A stretch of 64,000 nt of DNA. Origin: Gemmatimonadota bacterium. GTDB taxonomy: Bacteria; Gemmatimonadota; Gemmatimonadetes; Gemmatimonadales; GWC2-71-9. This document shows, piece by piece, positions 26,405-35,113 of this stretch. Numbering within the stretch: the stretch's first letter is position 1; each line of letters opens with the position of its first letter. The translations under genes and the position numbers were made by a program. A model generated the notes under the pieces. That model saw only the letters and a list, made by a program, of their open reading frames with translations, was not told the DNA's origin and ran no database searches. The DNA lies in the NCBI GenBank assembly GCA_003169895.1, contig PNAE01000007.1, positions 438,487 through 502,486 on the forward strand, read 5' to 3'.

Positions 26405-27295
26405 TCATCCACGCAGCGCCGCGAGCACCAGCAACAGTAGCACCGCGACGCCCACGATGAACCACGCGACGTGCATCGGTCGTCGCGCATCACGTTCGGC
26501 GCGGTCGATGAAACCCGGGGGGCCAGCGCGGCGACTGGGGATCGAGTCGAGGGCATCGAGAACGGCTTCCGCGCATTGCGGCCGCCGGGCGGGGTCGGCA
26601 GCGAGCAGCATGGCGCAGAGGTTCTCCAGCTCCGGTGACACCCCACGCCGCAGCTGCGACAACGGCCGCGGGCGGCTCGGTCCCCGCTGTCCACTCAGTA
26701 GCAACCACGCCACCTCACCCAGTGCATCGAGGTCGTGACGCGGCGACACGCCGAGACCGTTGCCCACATGACCGACGCGCGCACCGCCGTCGCCGATGCG
26801 AATCGCCTCAAGAGAGATGGCGCCGTGCGCGATCTCCCGGCGATGCATCGCCGCGAGGGCGCGCGCGACATCCCGGATGATCGAGACGCCCTCCTGCAGG
26901 GCAAGCGGTCCGCGCTCGAGACGCTCGGCCGCCGTGGGAATCGACGGCAGGTCGTCCGCAACCCAGCCGCGGCCATCGACATCGCCCCACGCCACCGGAA
27001 GGTCGAGCACCCGGTGCCCCAACTCGCGCAACTGGACCAGGCGCAGGTCCATCGCACCGAGATCGGGACCGTTCGGCGGCGGTGGATGCACCGTCACGAT
27101 CAACGGACGTCCCCCGTCGCGAGCAGCCGCGGTGTACCTATGTTGCGATGAGTCGCCGTCCATTTCCTCGCCAAGTTCGGCGATCGACCCGATGCTGAGC
27201 TGCAATCGCGCGCGCAACGACGCGGTCGAACTCGACGTGCTGGTCAAACGGCCGACCGAGGGGCGGGGATGAAAGAGTTTGGCAACATGTCGCAA
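26405..27295 (-). CDS. Membrane-anchored protein-kinase-like protein without catalytic residues (pseudokinase)
   Basis: Protein of 296 residues with the outline of bacterial Ser/Thr kinases. It has the usual leader LRARLQLSIGSIAELGEEM, a helical region with ALAAMHRREIAHGAISLEAI in place of the HRDxKPxN loop, and a tail LCAMLLAADPARRPQCAEAV. The glycine-rich loop, the VAIK lysine (IVTVHPP here), the loop aspartate and DFG (HVGNGLG) are all absent. A single membrane helix near 275-293 (VAWFIVGVAVLLLLVLAAL) ends the protein. ATG 27295 is kept because kinase-like sequence begins before ATG 27163, which has a GAGG before it. A scaffolding role is inferred. Confidence 0.7.
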   Translation of the reverse strand: MRHVAKLFHPRPSVGRLTSTSSSTASLRARLQLSIGSIAELGEEMDGDSSQHRYTAAARDGGRPLIVTVHPPPPNGPDLGAMDLRLVQLRELGHRVLDLPVAWGDVDGRGWVADDLPSIPTAAERLERGPLALQEGVSIIRDVARALAAMHRREIAHGAISLEAIRIGDGGARVGHVGNGLGVSPRHDLDALGEVAWLLLSGQRGPSRPRPLSQLRRGVSPELENLCAMLLAADPARRPQCAEAVLDALDSIPSRRAGPPGFIDRAERDARRPMHVAWFIVGVAVLLLLVLAALRG

Positions 27296-27414
27296 AGCGG
27301 GTTGCAGAAGTCGTGCCTTGGGTACAGACTGATGGCTCGGGGTATCGTGAGCGTGGCTTGAAACTGATGCATGGGTACCGCACTATTCGATATTCGCCCT
27401 GTGGCCGGCCAGCG

Positions 27415-27443
27415 TTTTCTAACGTAATATATTGCCATACAAT
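27415..27443 (+). promoter_or_regulatory. Possible promoter of the PEP-CTERM gene
   Basis: In an AT-richer stretch, TTTTCT (27415-27420) is followed after 17 bases by TACAAT (27438-27443), about 90 bases before the gene start. The -10 is good and the -35 poor. Confidence 0.3.
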
Positions 27444-27532
27444 GACTTACAGAGATGCCGCATCGCCGAACGTACCGGCACGACGGTTGCTTTGGTAGCT
27501 GGCGGAATCGTCATTCACTTGGTGAGGTTCGA

Positions 27533-28261
27533 ATGAAGTCACGGATTTCGTTGATACTTGGCGCACTCGCCGTTGCCGCGACGACTCTCGCCGCGCAAAC
27601 GCCGGTACCGGTCACCTTCAAGCTGGAAGGCCTAGCCGTCCTGACTGACCCGGGGGCGACACCGCAGCCGATCGTTTCCTTTGGCGGGAACAGTTATTAC
27701 AGCAGTCCGTACAGCGGCGCATTCGAACTCGGCACATCAGGCAATTATAGCTCGCCGTTCCTGGTTTATTGCGTGGATTATAACCACGAGAGTAACTTCG
27801 GCGACACGTATGATGCGGTGGTTACAGGGCTGAACTGGGACTTGACCGCCACGCGTGATGGCAACGCCGGCCGCAACGAGTACGACTGGGCCGCTCATTT
27901 GGCCAACACGATGTCGCTGAACTGGTCGATCGGCGCCAATCGCACCCACGACGTCGAAGTTCAAGAGGCGATGTGGAACGCCGTCAGTGGTGGCGCCTTT
28001 ACCTTGTCGAGCACCGTGCTGTCCGATCTCGGCCTGGCGGCGGGTTTCTACAGCACCCCGGCTCCGGCGCATAGCGGCGACGGCTGGGCGCTGATCGATG
28101 GCGTGTCGAGCGGTGCGGGAGAGCAGGAATTCCTGATCTTCAATCCGCCCGGCATACCGCTCGAGGTCGTCCCTGAGCCCGCGACGCTGTCGCTGATCGG
28201 GACCGGACTTGCAGCCGTGATGGGGATGGGATTCCGGCGGCGGAAGAAGCGGACGGTGTAG
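27533..28261 (+). CDS. PEP-CTERM sorting-domain exported protein
   Basis: Secreted protein of 242 residues. ATG 27533 follows GGTGAGG and starts a signal peptide (MKSRISLILGALAVAATTLAAQ). The middle is rich in Gly, Ser, Tyr and Asn with no named domain. The C-terminus has the PEP-CTERM tripartite signal: VPEPATLSLIGTG, a hydrophobic helix (LAAVMGMGF) and RRRKK. Family knowledge: such proteins are processed by an exosortase and displayed or released with exopolysaccharide. No exosortase gene is in this window. A strong terminator follows, so it is probably a single-gene transcript. Confidence 0.88.
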   Translation: MKSRISLILGALAVAATTLAAQTPVPVTFKLEGLAVLTDPGATPQPIVSFGGNSYYSSPYSGAFELGTSGNYSSPFLVYCVDYNHESNFGDTYDAVVTGLNWDLTATRDGNAGRNEYDWAAHLANTMSLNWSIGANRTHDVEVQEAMWNAVSGGAFTLSSTVLSDLGLAAGFYSTPAPAHSGDGWALIDGVSSGAGEQEFLIFNPPGIPLEVVPEPATLSLIGTGLAAVMGMGFRRRKKRTV

Positions 28262-28263
28262 GC

Positions 28264-28284
28264 GGTAAGAGGAGAGAGGCAAGA
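28264..28284. repeat. Three-unit heptamer array after the PEP-CTERM stop
   Basis: GGTAAGA, GGAGAGA, GGCAAGA directly follow the stop codon and precede the terminator. The units resemble those at 22105 and 9936. Confidence 0.5.
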
Positions 28285-28287
28285 GAG

Positions 28288-28318
28288 GGGGGCTCCGATC
28301 CAATCGGAGCCCCCCTTT
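28288..28318 (+). terminator. Rho-independent terminator
   Basis: A perfect 12-bp stem, GGGGGCTCCGAT and ATCGGAGCCCCC, with a 3-base loop (CCA) is followed by CTTT. It lies 27 bases after the PEP-CTERM stop. Confidence 0.85.
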
Positions 28319-28517
28319 CGCTCTTCGGTTCTTGGCGCTCACCTCGCGATGAGCCCGTTGCGCTCCTGATCGCGCCGAGCTGGGCGTTCAGCACGTTCTG
28401 GCAGGGCTGGACACGGGGACTCGGCAAAGGGTTTGGCTGACTATGTTACGCCGCGTTCACCACTCTTGGCCGATGATGCCCGGCGTCGCCCGACAGTTGC
28501 ACCCTTCGTGAGGGCCG

Positions 28518-30194
28518 ATGACGAAGCGCCGCAAGAGGACGTCCGTCCCAGCTGCCGCCACGCCACCGCCGGGCGTCCCCGCCGCGGTTCAGCACCCAAC
28601 TCGCGAAATCGGCATCATGGTCATCGTCGCGGCGCTGGTCTGCATTGCGTTCAGCTACCTGTCCGCGCAGGCACTCAATCCCGACGGCGTCTCGTACCTC
28701 GATCTCGCGGCGGCAATGCAGCGGGGAGACTGGACCCACTTCGTGCAGGGTTACTGGTCGCCCTTGCTGCCGTTCCTCACCGGCGCGATCGGCTCGATCG
28801 CCGGCCTCGCCGGACCGCAGCTTGTCGCGGTGACGCACGCGCTGAACCTGATCGCGGCGTTGGGCGGGCTGGCGATCATCTGGCGATGGGCACGGCATTC
28901 GCCGACGCCGATGTTCGGCCGGGCCGCAGTTGCCACGTTCATGGTCTGCAGCGGTGGACTGCCGAGGATCGAAGCGGTGACCCCGGACGCGATGCTGCTG
29001 ACGATCGCGCTCTGGCTGAGCTACGAGTTCCTGGTGCACGGCGGCAGGCGGTGGATCCTGCTCGGGGCCCTGCTGGGTCTCGCGTTTCTCGCGAAGACAA
29101 GTGCGTGGCCATGGCTCATGGTCGCCATTCCGCTTCGGCTGTGGGCCGCACGGGACGCGACGGCGCGGCGACGGGTGTGGGGGTCGACGCTCGTCTGCGC
29201 CGTACTGATGCTCATCTGGGTTGTGCCGATGACGAGCAAGTACGGTCATCCGACGCTGGGCTCGTCGGGTCGGCTGAACTACTCGTGGTACATCGGGGCC
29301 AACTCGTCGCGGCTACCCGACACCGACCGCGGCAAGAACACGGCGTACCAGAGCGTTCCGGTCGGCGAGGGCCGCGACGTGACGATCGCAACGTTCGACG
29401 ACGCCGCATATTGGACCTATCAGCCGTGGGGGGATCCCACCGCGTGGGCAACCAAGGTCCTGACACAAACAGGGCACACGCCTACCGCGTCCCAACTGGT
29501 GAGTTACTGGTTCCGGCTGACGACACGGATCTTCGCGCTATGGCTCGGACCGTTGATCGCGGCGGTGATGCTGCCGGTGTGGGTGCTGCTGCGTCGCGCT
29601 GGGATGGCTCGTGAGCTGATGACGACGGAGCGAGACGCGCTGGTGGTCATGCTGCTGGGCGGGGCGGGCTTGCTGGAGTTCGCCGCTGTGCATGCCGAGC
29701 CACGGCTCATCGCTCCGTTCAGCGCGATGCTCGCCCTCGGCCTGATCAGCTGGTGCAGCGCGGTACCGGCAGCGCGCACTGCCATCATGTCCGCAACGGT
29801 GCGGCACGGCCTGGCGTGGCTGGGCACGGTTGTGGCGCTGGGCTTCGCCGTGTTCAGGATGGGCGAGGGCATCAACTCCTACAGTCGCTTGCGCGGCGTG
29901 GTGAGGCAACTGGACGATCTCAGGCACCGGCTGGTTTCGGCCGGGCAACTCAACATCCCGCTCGCGATCGTCGGTCCAGCGGCACCGGTCCTCGGCTCGG
30001 CGTACTGGATCGGCGCACACGTCGTCATGCAGATCCCGCCCACCGATGCAGACCTCATCGCGACCTTGCCTGCGGAACAGCAGTCCCATATGCTCACGTC
30101 GCTGTTCAGCGGCAAGGTCCCGATGGTGTGGCAGACGTCGGCCAACGGCGGCATGCGGATGCTGATCGTCCCGCCGCGCCAGCCCGGCCGCTGA
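28518..30194 (+). CDS. Polytopic membrane protein, GT-C (family 39-like) glycosyltransferase candidate
   Basis: Integral membrane protein of 558 residues with about ten helices. After a basic, proline-rich N-terminus comes the first helix and then NPDGVSYLDLAAAMQRGDW. An acidic residue in the first external loop of this kind is typical of GT-C glycosyltransferases of the dolichyl-phosphate-mannose type. LAKTSAWPWLMVAIPLRLWA is also family-like. The C-terminal 130 residues form a soluble tail. ATG 28518 follows GAGGG. The donor would be a polyprenyl-phosphate sugar, but activity is only inferred. It is separate from the PEP-CTERM gene, which ends in a terminator. Confidence 0.65.
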   Translation: MTKRRKRTSVPAAATPPPGVPAAVQHPTREIGIMVIVAALVCIAFSYLSAQALNPDGVSYLDLAAAMQRGDWTHFVQGYWSPLLPFLTGAIGSIAGLAGPQLVAVTHALNLIAALGGLAIIWRWARHSPTPMFGRAAVATFMVCSGGLPRIEAVTPDAMLLTIALWLSYEFLVHGGRRWILLGALLGLAFLAKTSAWPWLMVAIPLRLWAARDATARRRVWGSTLVCAVLMLIWVVPMTSKYGHPTLGSSGRLNYSWYIGANSSRLPDTDRGKNTAYQSVPVGEGRDVTIATFDDAAYWTYQPWGDPTAWATKVLTQTGHTPTASQLVSYWFRLTTRIFALWLGPLIAAVMLPVWVLLRRAGMARELMTTERDALVVMLLGGAGLLEFAAVHAEPRLIAPFSAMLALGLISWCSAVPAARTAIMSATVRHGLAWLGTVVALGFAVFRMGEGINSYSRLRGVVRQLDDLRHRLVSAGQLNIPLAIVGPAAPVLGSAYWIGAHVVMQIPPTDADLIATLPAEQQSHMLTSLFSGKVPMVWQTSANGGMRMLIVPPRQPGR

Positions 30195-30286
30195 GCCGCG
30201 CCGCCGACATCCGCCCCCTTCCGATTGGGGTTGCGGGAGATACCTTGTCGCAGCGTAAAAAGACCTTCACCGATTGAGAGGATTAC

Positions 30287-30679
30287 ATGGCAGCCACAGC
30301 ATTGAACGCCAAAAGCCTGGTCCCACACATTACGGCCAGCGACCTGGAGCGGAGCATTCGGTTCTACACGGAGGGACTCGGCTTCGAGATCGCGCACAAG
30401 CACGAGACCGACGGCCACCTTCAGTACGTAACCCTGAAGGCCGGCGACGCCCAGCTGGGGATCGGTCGCGATGATTTCGCCAAGGGTCGTGACCGGGTCA
30501 AGGGTACCGGGCTCCGCCTGTGGATCAGCACCAAACAGGACATCACGGCCCAGGCCGAGCGTGCCAAAGCGGCCGGGATCAAGCTCGACGAGGGGCCGCA
30601 GGCGCTGCCGTGGGGACCGATGGCCTTCGCGGTCACCGATCCGGACGGCTTCAAGGTGACGATCGCCCACGACGAGTAA
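30287..30679 (+). CDS. VOC family (glyoxalase/bleomycin resistance-like) protein
   Basis: Cytoplasmic 130-residue protein with one pair of the beta-alpha-beta-beta-beta modules typical of the VOC fold. It begins LVPHITASDLERSIRFYTEGLGFEI and ends AFAVTDPDGFKVTIAHDE. The first potential metal ligand is His14 region (VPHI), and the last glutamate is near the C-terminus (HDE). ATG 30287 follows GAGAGG. These proteins are dioxygenases, lyases or binding proteins; the substrate cannot be predicted. It stands alone. Confidence 0.85.
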   Translation: MAATALNAKSLVPHITASDLERSIRFYTEGLGFEIAHKHETDGHLQYVTLKAGDAQLGIGRDDFAKGRDRVKGTGLRLWISTKQDITAQAERAKAAGIKLDEGPQALPWGPMAFAVTDPDGFKVTIAHDE

Positions 30680-30747
30680 CGCAATGGGTGCGTCCTGGCC
30701 CCGCATCGTAGTCGGTGCGCGGGCCAGCGGCAGCGGGCCGACTCCGC

Positions 30748-30753
30748 TATAAT
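30748..30753 (+). promoter_or_regulatory. Consensus -10 element upstream of the CPXCG gene
   Basis: A perfect TATAAT stands in otherwise very GC-rich sequence about 75 bases before the gene start. No good -35 box is visible. Confidence 0.45.
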
Positions 30754-30828
30754 GGGGCCCCACGGAACCCGCCGGCCCGGCAGCTTGCGGCGGGCAGATC
30801 CATTTCCACGCTTGCGATCGAGGCGCCA

Positions 30829-31092
30829 TTGCGACACGAAGACGACGAGGACGAACCGCTCGACGACGATTCGCGCGAACCGCGAGAGGAAGAGGAAACG
30901 GACTCGGACTTCCAGACCGAGGCCGAGGTGACCTGTCCATACTGTTCCGAAGTAGTCCTGATCACGATCGACCCGAACGGTGGCGTCGCGCAGGAGTACG
31001 TCGAAGACTGCGAAGTCTGCTGCCGCCCGTGGAATGTCCAGGTCAACTACGACGAGATGGGTGCAGCTGACGTCACGGTCGAGGCACAGTAA
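30829..31092 (+). CDS. CPXCG-motif cysteine-rich protein
   Basis: Small cytoplasmic protein of 87 residues. The N-terminal third is very acidic (HEDDEDEPLDDD, PREEEETDSD). The conserved part is VTCPYCSEVVLITIDP, then QEYVEDCEVCCRPW, matching the CPXCG family, which has two Cys-x2-Cys knuckles likely to bind zinc. The function of the family is unknown. No ATG fits near the family start. TTG 30829, five bases after GAGGCG, is the best start; an ATG at 30715 would add an unconserved, proline-rich leader and read through the -10 element. Confidence 0.75.
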   Translation: MRHEDDEDEPLDDDSREPREEEETDSDFQTEAEVTCPYCSEVVLITIDPNGGVAQEYVEDCEVCCRPWNVQVNYDEMGAADVTVEAQ

Positions 31093-31116
31093 TCGACGAC
31101 GGGGAGCATGATCGCG

Positions 31117-32403
31117 TTACTTCTTGATTGTAGCGCCCGTCAACTGCGCGATCGCGCCGAGTGTCGTCTCCACCGCGTTGAGGCCGAGCCGAAAGTCCTT
31201 GTCCGAGTAGGTGCTGTAGACGTCGGTCGGCTGGTGCCATTGGGGATCCCAACCGCTGCCGATCTGCGACAGGCGCTCATTCTCCCGTAATGAGATCGCG
31301 GGGCTGAGGTCCTTGAACGCATCCGAGTCCGTATTGCTCATCCGGTCACCGACAGCTGCCGGATAGTCCAGGGCGAACTTGTCGTTCGCCGCCCTGAAGA
31401 ACCAGGCGAGACGCTGTGACTCGATGGCCATTCTCGAGTTGCCGGCGAACTCGATGTTGACATCCGCCTCACGACGCTGCTCCAGGGACACCTTGCCGTC
31501 GGGTCCGGGCATGCCATGGTCGAACATCATCATGTCATGCTGGATCATGCCGAGCCATTTTGGCTCGGGGTACTTTCCGGAACCTGCGGGGTCTTCCTTG
31601 CCCTGCAGGTCCTTGCGCTGCTCGACGTAGGCGCGGGCGCCGTTCAATCCGGTTTCCTCGTTGTTCCAGAGCGCGAACCGGATCGAACGCTCCGTCGTCA
31701 CGTCGGGGGAGTTCAGCACGCGTGCCAGCTCCATCACGAGCGCGGTGCCCGAACCATCGTCGTTGGCTGCGGCGCCGAAACCGTGCCCGTCCATGTGCCC
31801 GCTGACGATGTACATCTCGTCGGGATGCGTCGTCCCGATCTTGGTGCAGTAGACCTCGTCGCGCGGGCCCGGCGTGTCCCACTGCGCATCGATCCTGCGA
31901 AGGGCACTGTCCGGCTGAAGCTCGGGATCGATGTTCACGAAGGTTCGGGCACTGTTTCCCTTGACCGGGTTGGTCGGGCGTGCTCCGCCCCGACCGCCAC
32001 CCATGCCGGCCCCCCGGCCGCCGCCGGCATTCATGGCCCCCCGCGCGATCGAGTCGACGCGGTTGGTCGAATCGTTGCGCAGCTGACGTCCCGTGTACAG
32101 GTAGCGAATCCGCTCCGTGTTGGTGCAGCCATAGCTGGTGAGCTGCGCTTCAATCCAGTCGACGGCAGCCCGGTTGCGATCGGTGCCTTGCCGCCGATCG
32201 CCGAACTGCGTGAGGCCTTTCAGGGATGTCTTGTACTTCTCGAGGTCGAGCCGGCCGACCAGGGCCTTGACCAGCGAATCGGATCGCGCCTGGGCCGGAG
32301 CCGGAGTCAGTGCCGCGGCGGCGGCGGCGTCCTGCGCATGAGCGACCAGTGGAACACCAGTTGCGACGGCACACAGAGTGGCAAGCAACATTCGGACACG
32401 CAC
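31117..32403 (-). CDS. Exported M28 family zinc aminopeptidase
   Basis: Secreted peptidase of 428 residues with a signal peptide (MRVRMLLATLCAVATG, then VPLVAHAQ). The two-zinc site is visible as VSGHMDGHG, AANDDGSGT, NNEETGLNGA and, near the end, WHQPTDVYSTY. The catalytic base is a glutamate of NNEETG. A Gly/Arg/Met-rich insertion (GGGRGAGMGGGRGGARP) lies near residues 125-142, before the catalytic core. It removes N-terminal residues from peptides. Downstream is the convergent CPXCG gene. Confidence 0.9.
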   Translation of the reverse strand: MRVRMLLATLCAVATGVPLVAHAQDAAAAAALTPAPAQARSDSLVKALVGRLDLEKYKTSLKGLTQFGDRRQGTDRNRAAVDWIEAQLTSYGCTNTERIRYLYTGRQLRNDSTNRVDSIARGAMNAGGGRGAGMGGGRGGARPTNPVKGNSARTFVNIDPELQPDSALRRIDAQWDTPGPRDEVYCTKIGTTHPDEMYIVSGHMDGHGFGAAANDDGSGTALVMELARVLNSPDVTTERSIRFALWNNEETGLNGARAYVEQRKDLQGKEDPAGSGKYPEPKWLGMIQHDMMMFDHGMPGPDGKVSLEQRREADVNIEFAGNSRMAIESQRLAWFFRAANDKFALDYPAAVGDRMSNTDSDAFKDLSPAISLRENERLSQIGSGWDPQWHQPTDVYSTYSDKDFRLGLNAVETTLGAIAQLTGATIKK

Positions 32404-32446
32404 TCGTTTCCTCCGGGAAGCGGATCAATGCTGCGACGCAGCGATA

Positions 32447-35077
32447 CTAGTTCCGGCGGTCACGATCATCATCGCTGATGTCGAGGGCCATCGGAAAGAA
32501 TAACGCGGACTTGACTCGCGGAAACGGCGTTGCCCATCCCTTGGCATCGTGCCACAGGATCCGATTGAGAACGCCGGACGGTGCGGCATCCGGGATGTCA
32601 AACCGCATCCTTCCCGACGCGAGTGCCGCGCCGCGCCTCGCGCCGCGCAGGGAGCTGGCCGGTGGGTTGAGATCATAGATCGATTGGGCGGGCTCGAGCG
32701 CCGCGAACGGAGATACGTCGGGACGCACACCGGGATCGATGAAGCTCTTCCCCAAGTCGGTTGCCGCCAGGTCGAAGATCGAAAGCGAGGGCAACCCGAG
32801 CATCAATTCGATCGTCTTGAGCAATGATGGGTGGTTGTAGAACGTGGAATCGACAGCACCGCGCCGGGTGTAGGGGCTGATCGCCAGCGCCACGGTGCGA
32901 TGACCATCGACATGATCGACACCGTTCTGGGCGTCGTCCTCGACCACCAGGATCGCCATGTCGTGCCAGAATCGTGAGTGACTGAGGCCGTCGACGACCC
33001 GACCGAGAGCCACGTCATTGTCGGCCACGCACGCCTTGGGTGTGCACCATCCCTGGTTGGTGCCAGCGGTGTGATTGCTCGGCAGCTGCAGAATCACCAG
33101 GTTGGGCATGGTGTCGCGCTGCTGCCAATCGGCGAGATGGGCGAGAAAGATGTCGGCGCGCGCGACGTCGGGTATGTCGAGCGTCCACGACGGGAAATCG
33201 CGCACCAGTACCTGATCGAGCGACGGGATCGGCGACGTCGTGTGGAGCCGCGGCAGGTGAAGTGGAGCGCTCCCCGATCCCTTGGCACGGTACTGCTCGA
33301 GCAATCGCGCGCGCCCTGCCGGCCCTGAATCGTTCTTTTCGGGCGCGAACTCGCCGAACACCGCCACGCTTCGGTGCCGAGCCGCCGCGGCGTCCCAGAT
33401 GAACCCGCCGTTCGAATAGGCCAGGGGGTCAGTGCCGTCGTACGGGTAGCTCCGCCCCTCGTACAGTGGCCAGAGCGTGTATTCAGTTTCATTGGCCTGC
33501 GTCGCCCATTGATGGCCATCCGCCGAATTGGCGCCCGATGCGAACAGCCGGTCGAGTGTCACGAACTGCTCGGCGAGCGCGTGGCTGTTTGGTGTGACAT
33601 CACGGCCATACATGACGAGCGACGTGTCGCCGTCACCGCGTCCGAGGTCGCCGAGCACCTGGTCGTAGGTGCGATTCTCGCGAATCACGTAGACCACGTG
33701 ATTGATGAGCGATGCCTCGCCCGGTCGCTCGGGCACGGCGCGGGGAGCGACATCGCGCCGTGCCGTCGCTGCCTGAGCCGCGGCGGTCGCGAGCGGCAGC
33801 CGGTTGTTCCGCGATACCGCTACGGTGAAAGCCGCCAGCTGCCCGGCGGTCGGCACCTCGACGACATTCACCGCGCCGCGTACGGCGTGAACGTATCGGC
33901 CGGTCTGGCCGCCCGTCGTCGAGCTTCCCGAGCCGACGCCCAGGAGCGTGCCGATGGCGAGCAGTCGACCATCCGGGCTGGCGTCCAGCGTAGTCGGATA
34001 CCACGCCGTGGGAAGCATTCCCCGCAGCTTGATGTCATCCGGCATCGGTGCAAGCTGGTAGACCGCGACGGCGTTCACGCCGCCGAGGGCGACGTACAGC
34101 GTCGCGCCATTGGGCGAGAGTGCTACGGCCGTGGGGGCGAGGCCCGGAGCGCGGGTGGCGAACGGCGTGATCGCGATGGACCCAAGCAGCGAGTCGCCTC
34201 GCGTATCGAGCACTGAGACTTCGTCGCTGTTGCCATCGGTGACGTAGGCGCGGTTGTGGTTCTCGTCCCAGACAATCGCGGTGGGATGCCTGCCGACGCC
34301 AATCCGCATGCCGACCTCGCCGGTCACCAGATCGACGCGGACCACGGTACCGGCCGCCGCGATCCCGCGAGCATCGGTTCGCACGGGTTCCGCGCGAACC
34401 TCGCAGCACTGCGCTGCGGCCCCCTCGTTGGCGACCGGCTGCCGTCCGGCCAGTTCGGTGACCCATGCGACCGCGCCATCGGACGAAACGACGGCGGCGA
34501 CCGGGGCCACACCGAGCTGCACGATGTGCAGCAACTCGCCGTTGTCGGCATCGAGTACGGCGAGCTGGTCGTCGCTGATGAGTGGCAGCACCGCGACGCG
34601 ATGGCCGCTCACGTTGACGCGCCTCGCGACGGCGGGCGAGCCCGCCATGTCATGGCCGAAGCCGCCGAATGAATGGAGCGAGTCGCCCGCAATCGCCGCA
34701 AGCTGTGCGATATCTGGCGCGTTCGCGGCGGCACCCGGCGGCCGCCGGGAGCCCGTCGGCACGCGACCGACGGATGAAACCAGAATGGCGCCGGTAACGC
34801 TATCAAGCGCGAGTCCATAGATCCCGGATCGGCCGCTGATCGGCACGTGCGCTACGACACGATTATCGGCCCACGCCATGCGGTACACCGATCCGGCGAC
34901 CGCCACCCAGATCTCACCCGGTTCGCGGCCGAAACGAAGGCCGGTCACTCGACCCTGGAAGACCGACTGGATGCCGGCCGGAGTAGTCACCTGATTGGTG
35001 GCGATAATGCCGGGGTCGGTGACGCCGCGCTGCGGCGCCGGCTCCTGTACCTGCAGGAGGATGGCGAGGATGATCAT
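32447..35077 (-). CDS. YncE-like beta-propeller fused to an alkaline-phosphatase-superfamily phosphoesterase
   Basis: Protein of 876 residues. The N-terminal half (about 30-430) is a seven-bladed propeller of the YVTN/YncE type (RAYVTDGNSDEVSVLDTRGD, TLYVALGGVNAVAVYQL). The C-terminal part starts near residue 455 (HVVYVIRENRTYDQVLGDLG) and continues with ANSADGHQW and ILVVEDDAQNGVDHVDGHR, the pattern of phosphoesterase/phospholipase C members of the alkaline phosphatase superfamily. The N-terminus MIILAILLQVQEP is short, but export is likely. Substrate may be a phosphodiester; not predictable. It diverges from the heme A synthase gene by 36 bases. Confidence 0.85.
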   Translation of the reverse strand: MIILAILLQVQEPAPQRGVTDPGIIATNQVTTPAGIQSVFQGRVTGLRFGREPGEIWVAVAGSVYRMAWADNRVVAHVPISGRSGIYGLALDSVTGAILVSSVGRVPTGSRRPPGAAANAPDIAQLAAIAGDSLHSFGGFGHDMAGSPAVARRVNVSGHRVAVLPLISDDQLAVLDADNGELLHIVQLGVAPVAAVVSSDGAVAWVTELAGRQPVANEGAAAQCCEVRAEPVRTDARGIAAAGTVVRVDLVTGEVGMRIGVGRHPTAIVWDENHNRAYVTDGNSDEVSVLDTRGDSLLGSIAITPFATRAPGLAPTAVALSPNGATLYVALGGVNAVAVYQLAPMPDDIKLRGMLPTAWYPTTLDASPDGRLLAIGTLLGVGSGSSTTGGQTGRYVHAVRGAVNVVEVPTAGQLAAFTVAVSRNNRLPLATAAAQAATARRDVAPRAVPERPGEASLINHVVYVIRENRTYDQVLGDLGRGDGDTSLVMYGRDVTPNSHALAEQFVTLDRLFASGANSADGHQWATQANETEYTLWPLYEGRSYPYDGTDPLAYSNGGFIWDAAAARHRSVAVFGEFAPEKNDSGPAGRARLLEQYRAKGSGSAPLHLPRLHTTSPIPSLDQVLVRDFPSWTLDIPDVARADIFLAHLADWQQRDTMPNLVILQLPSNHTAGTNQGWCTPKACVADNDVALGRVVDGLSHSRFWHDMAILVVEDDAQNGVDHVDGHRTVALAISPYTRRGAVDSTFYNHPSLLKTIELMLGLPSLSIFDLAATDLGKSFIDPGVRPDVSPFAALEPAQSIYDLNPPASSLRGARRGAALASGRMRFDIPDAAPSGVLNRILWHDAKGWATPFPRVKSALFFPMALDISDDDRDRRN

Positions 35078-35113
35078 GGGATAAGCTTACGGCAATACTA
35101 GTTTCCCTGCGCC

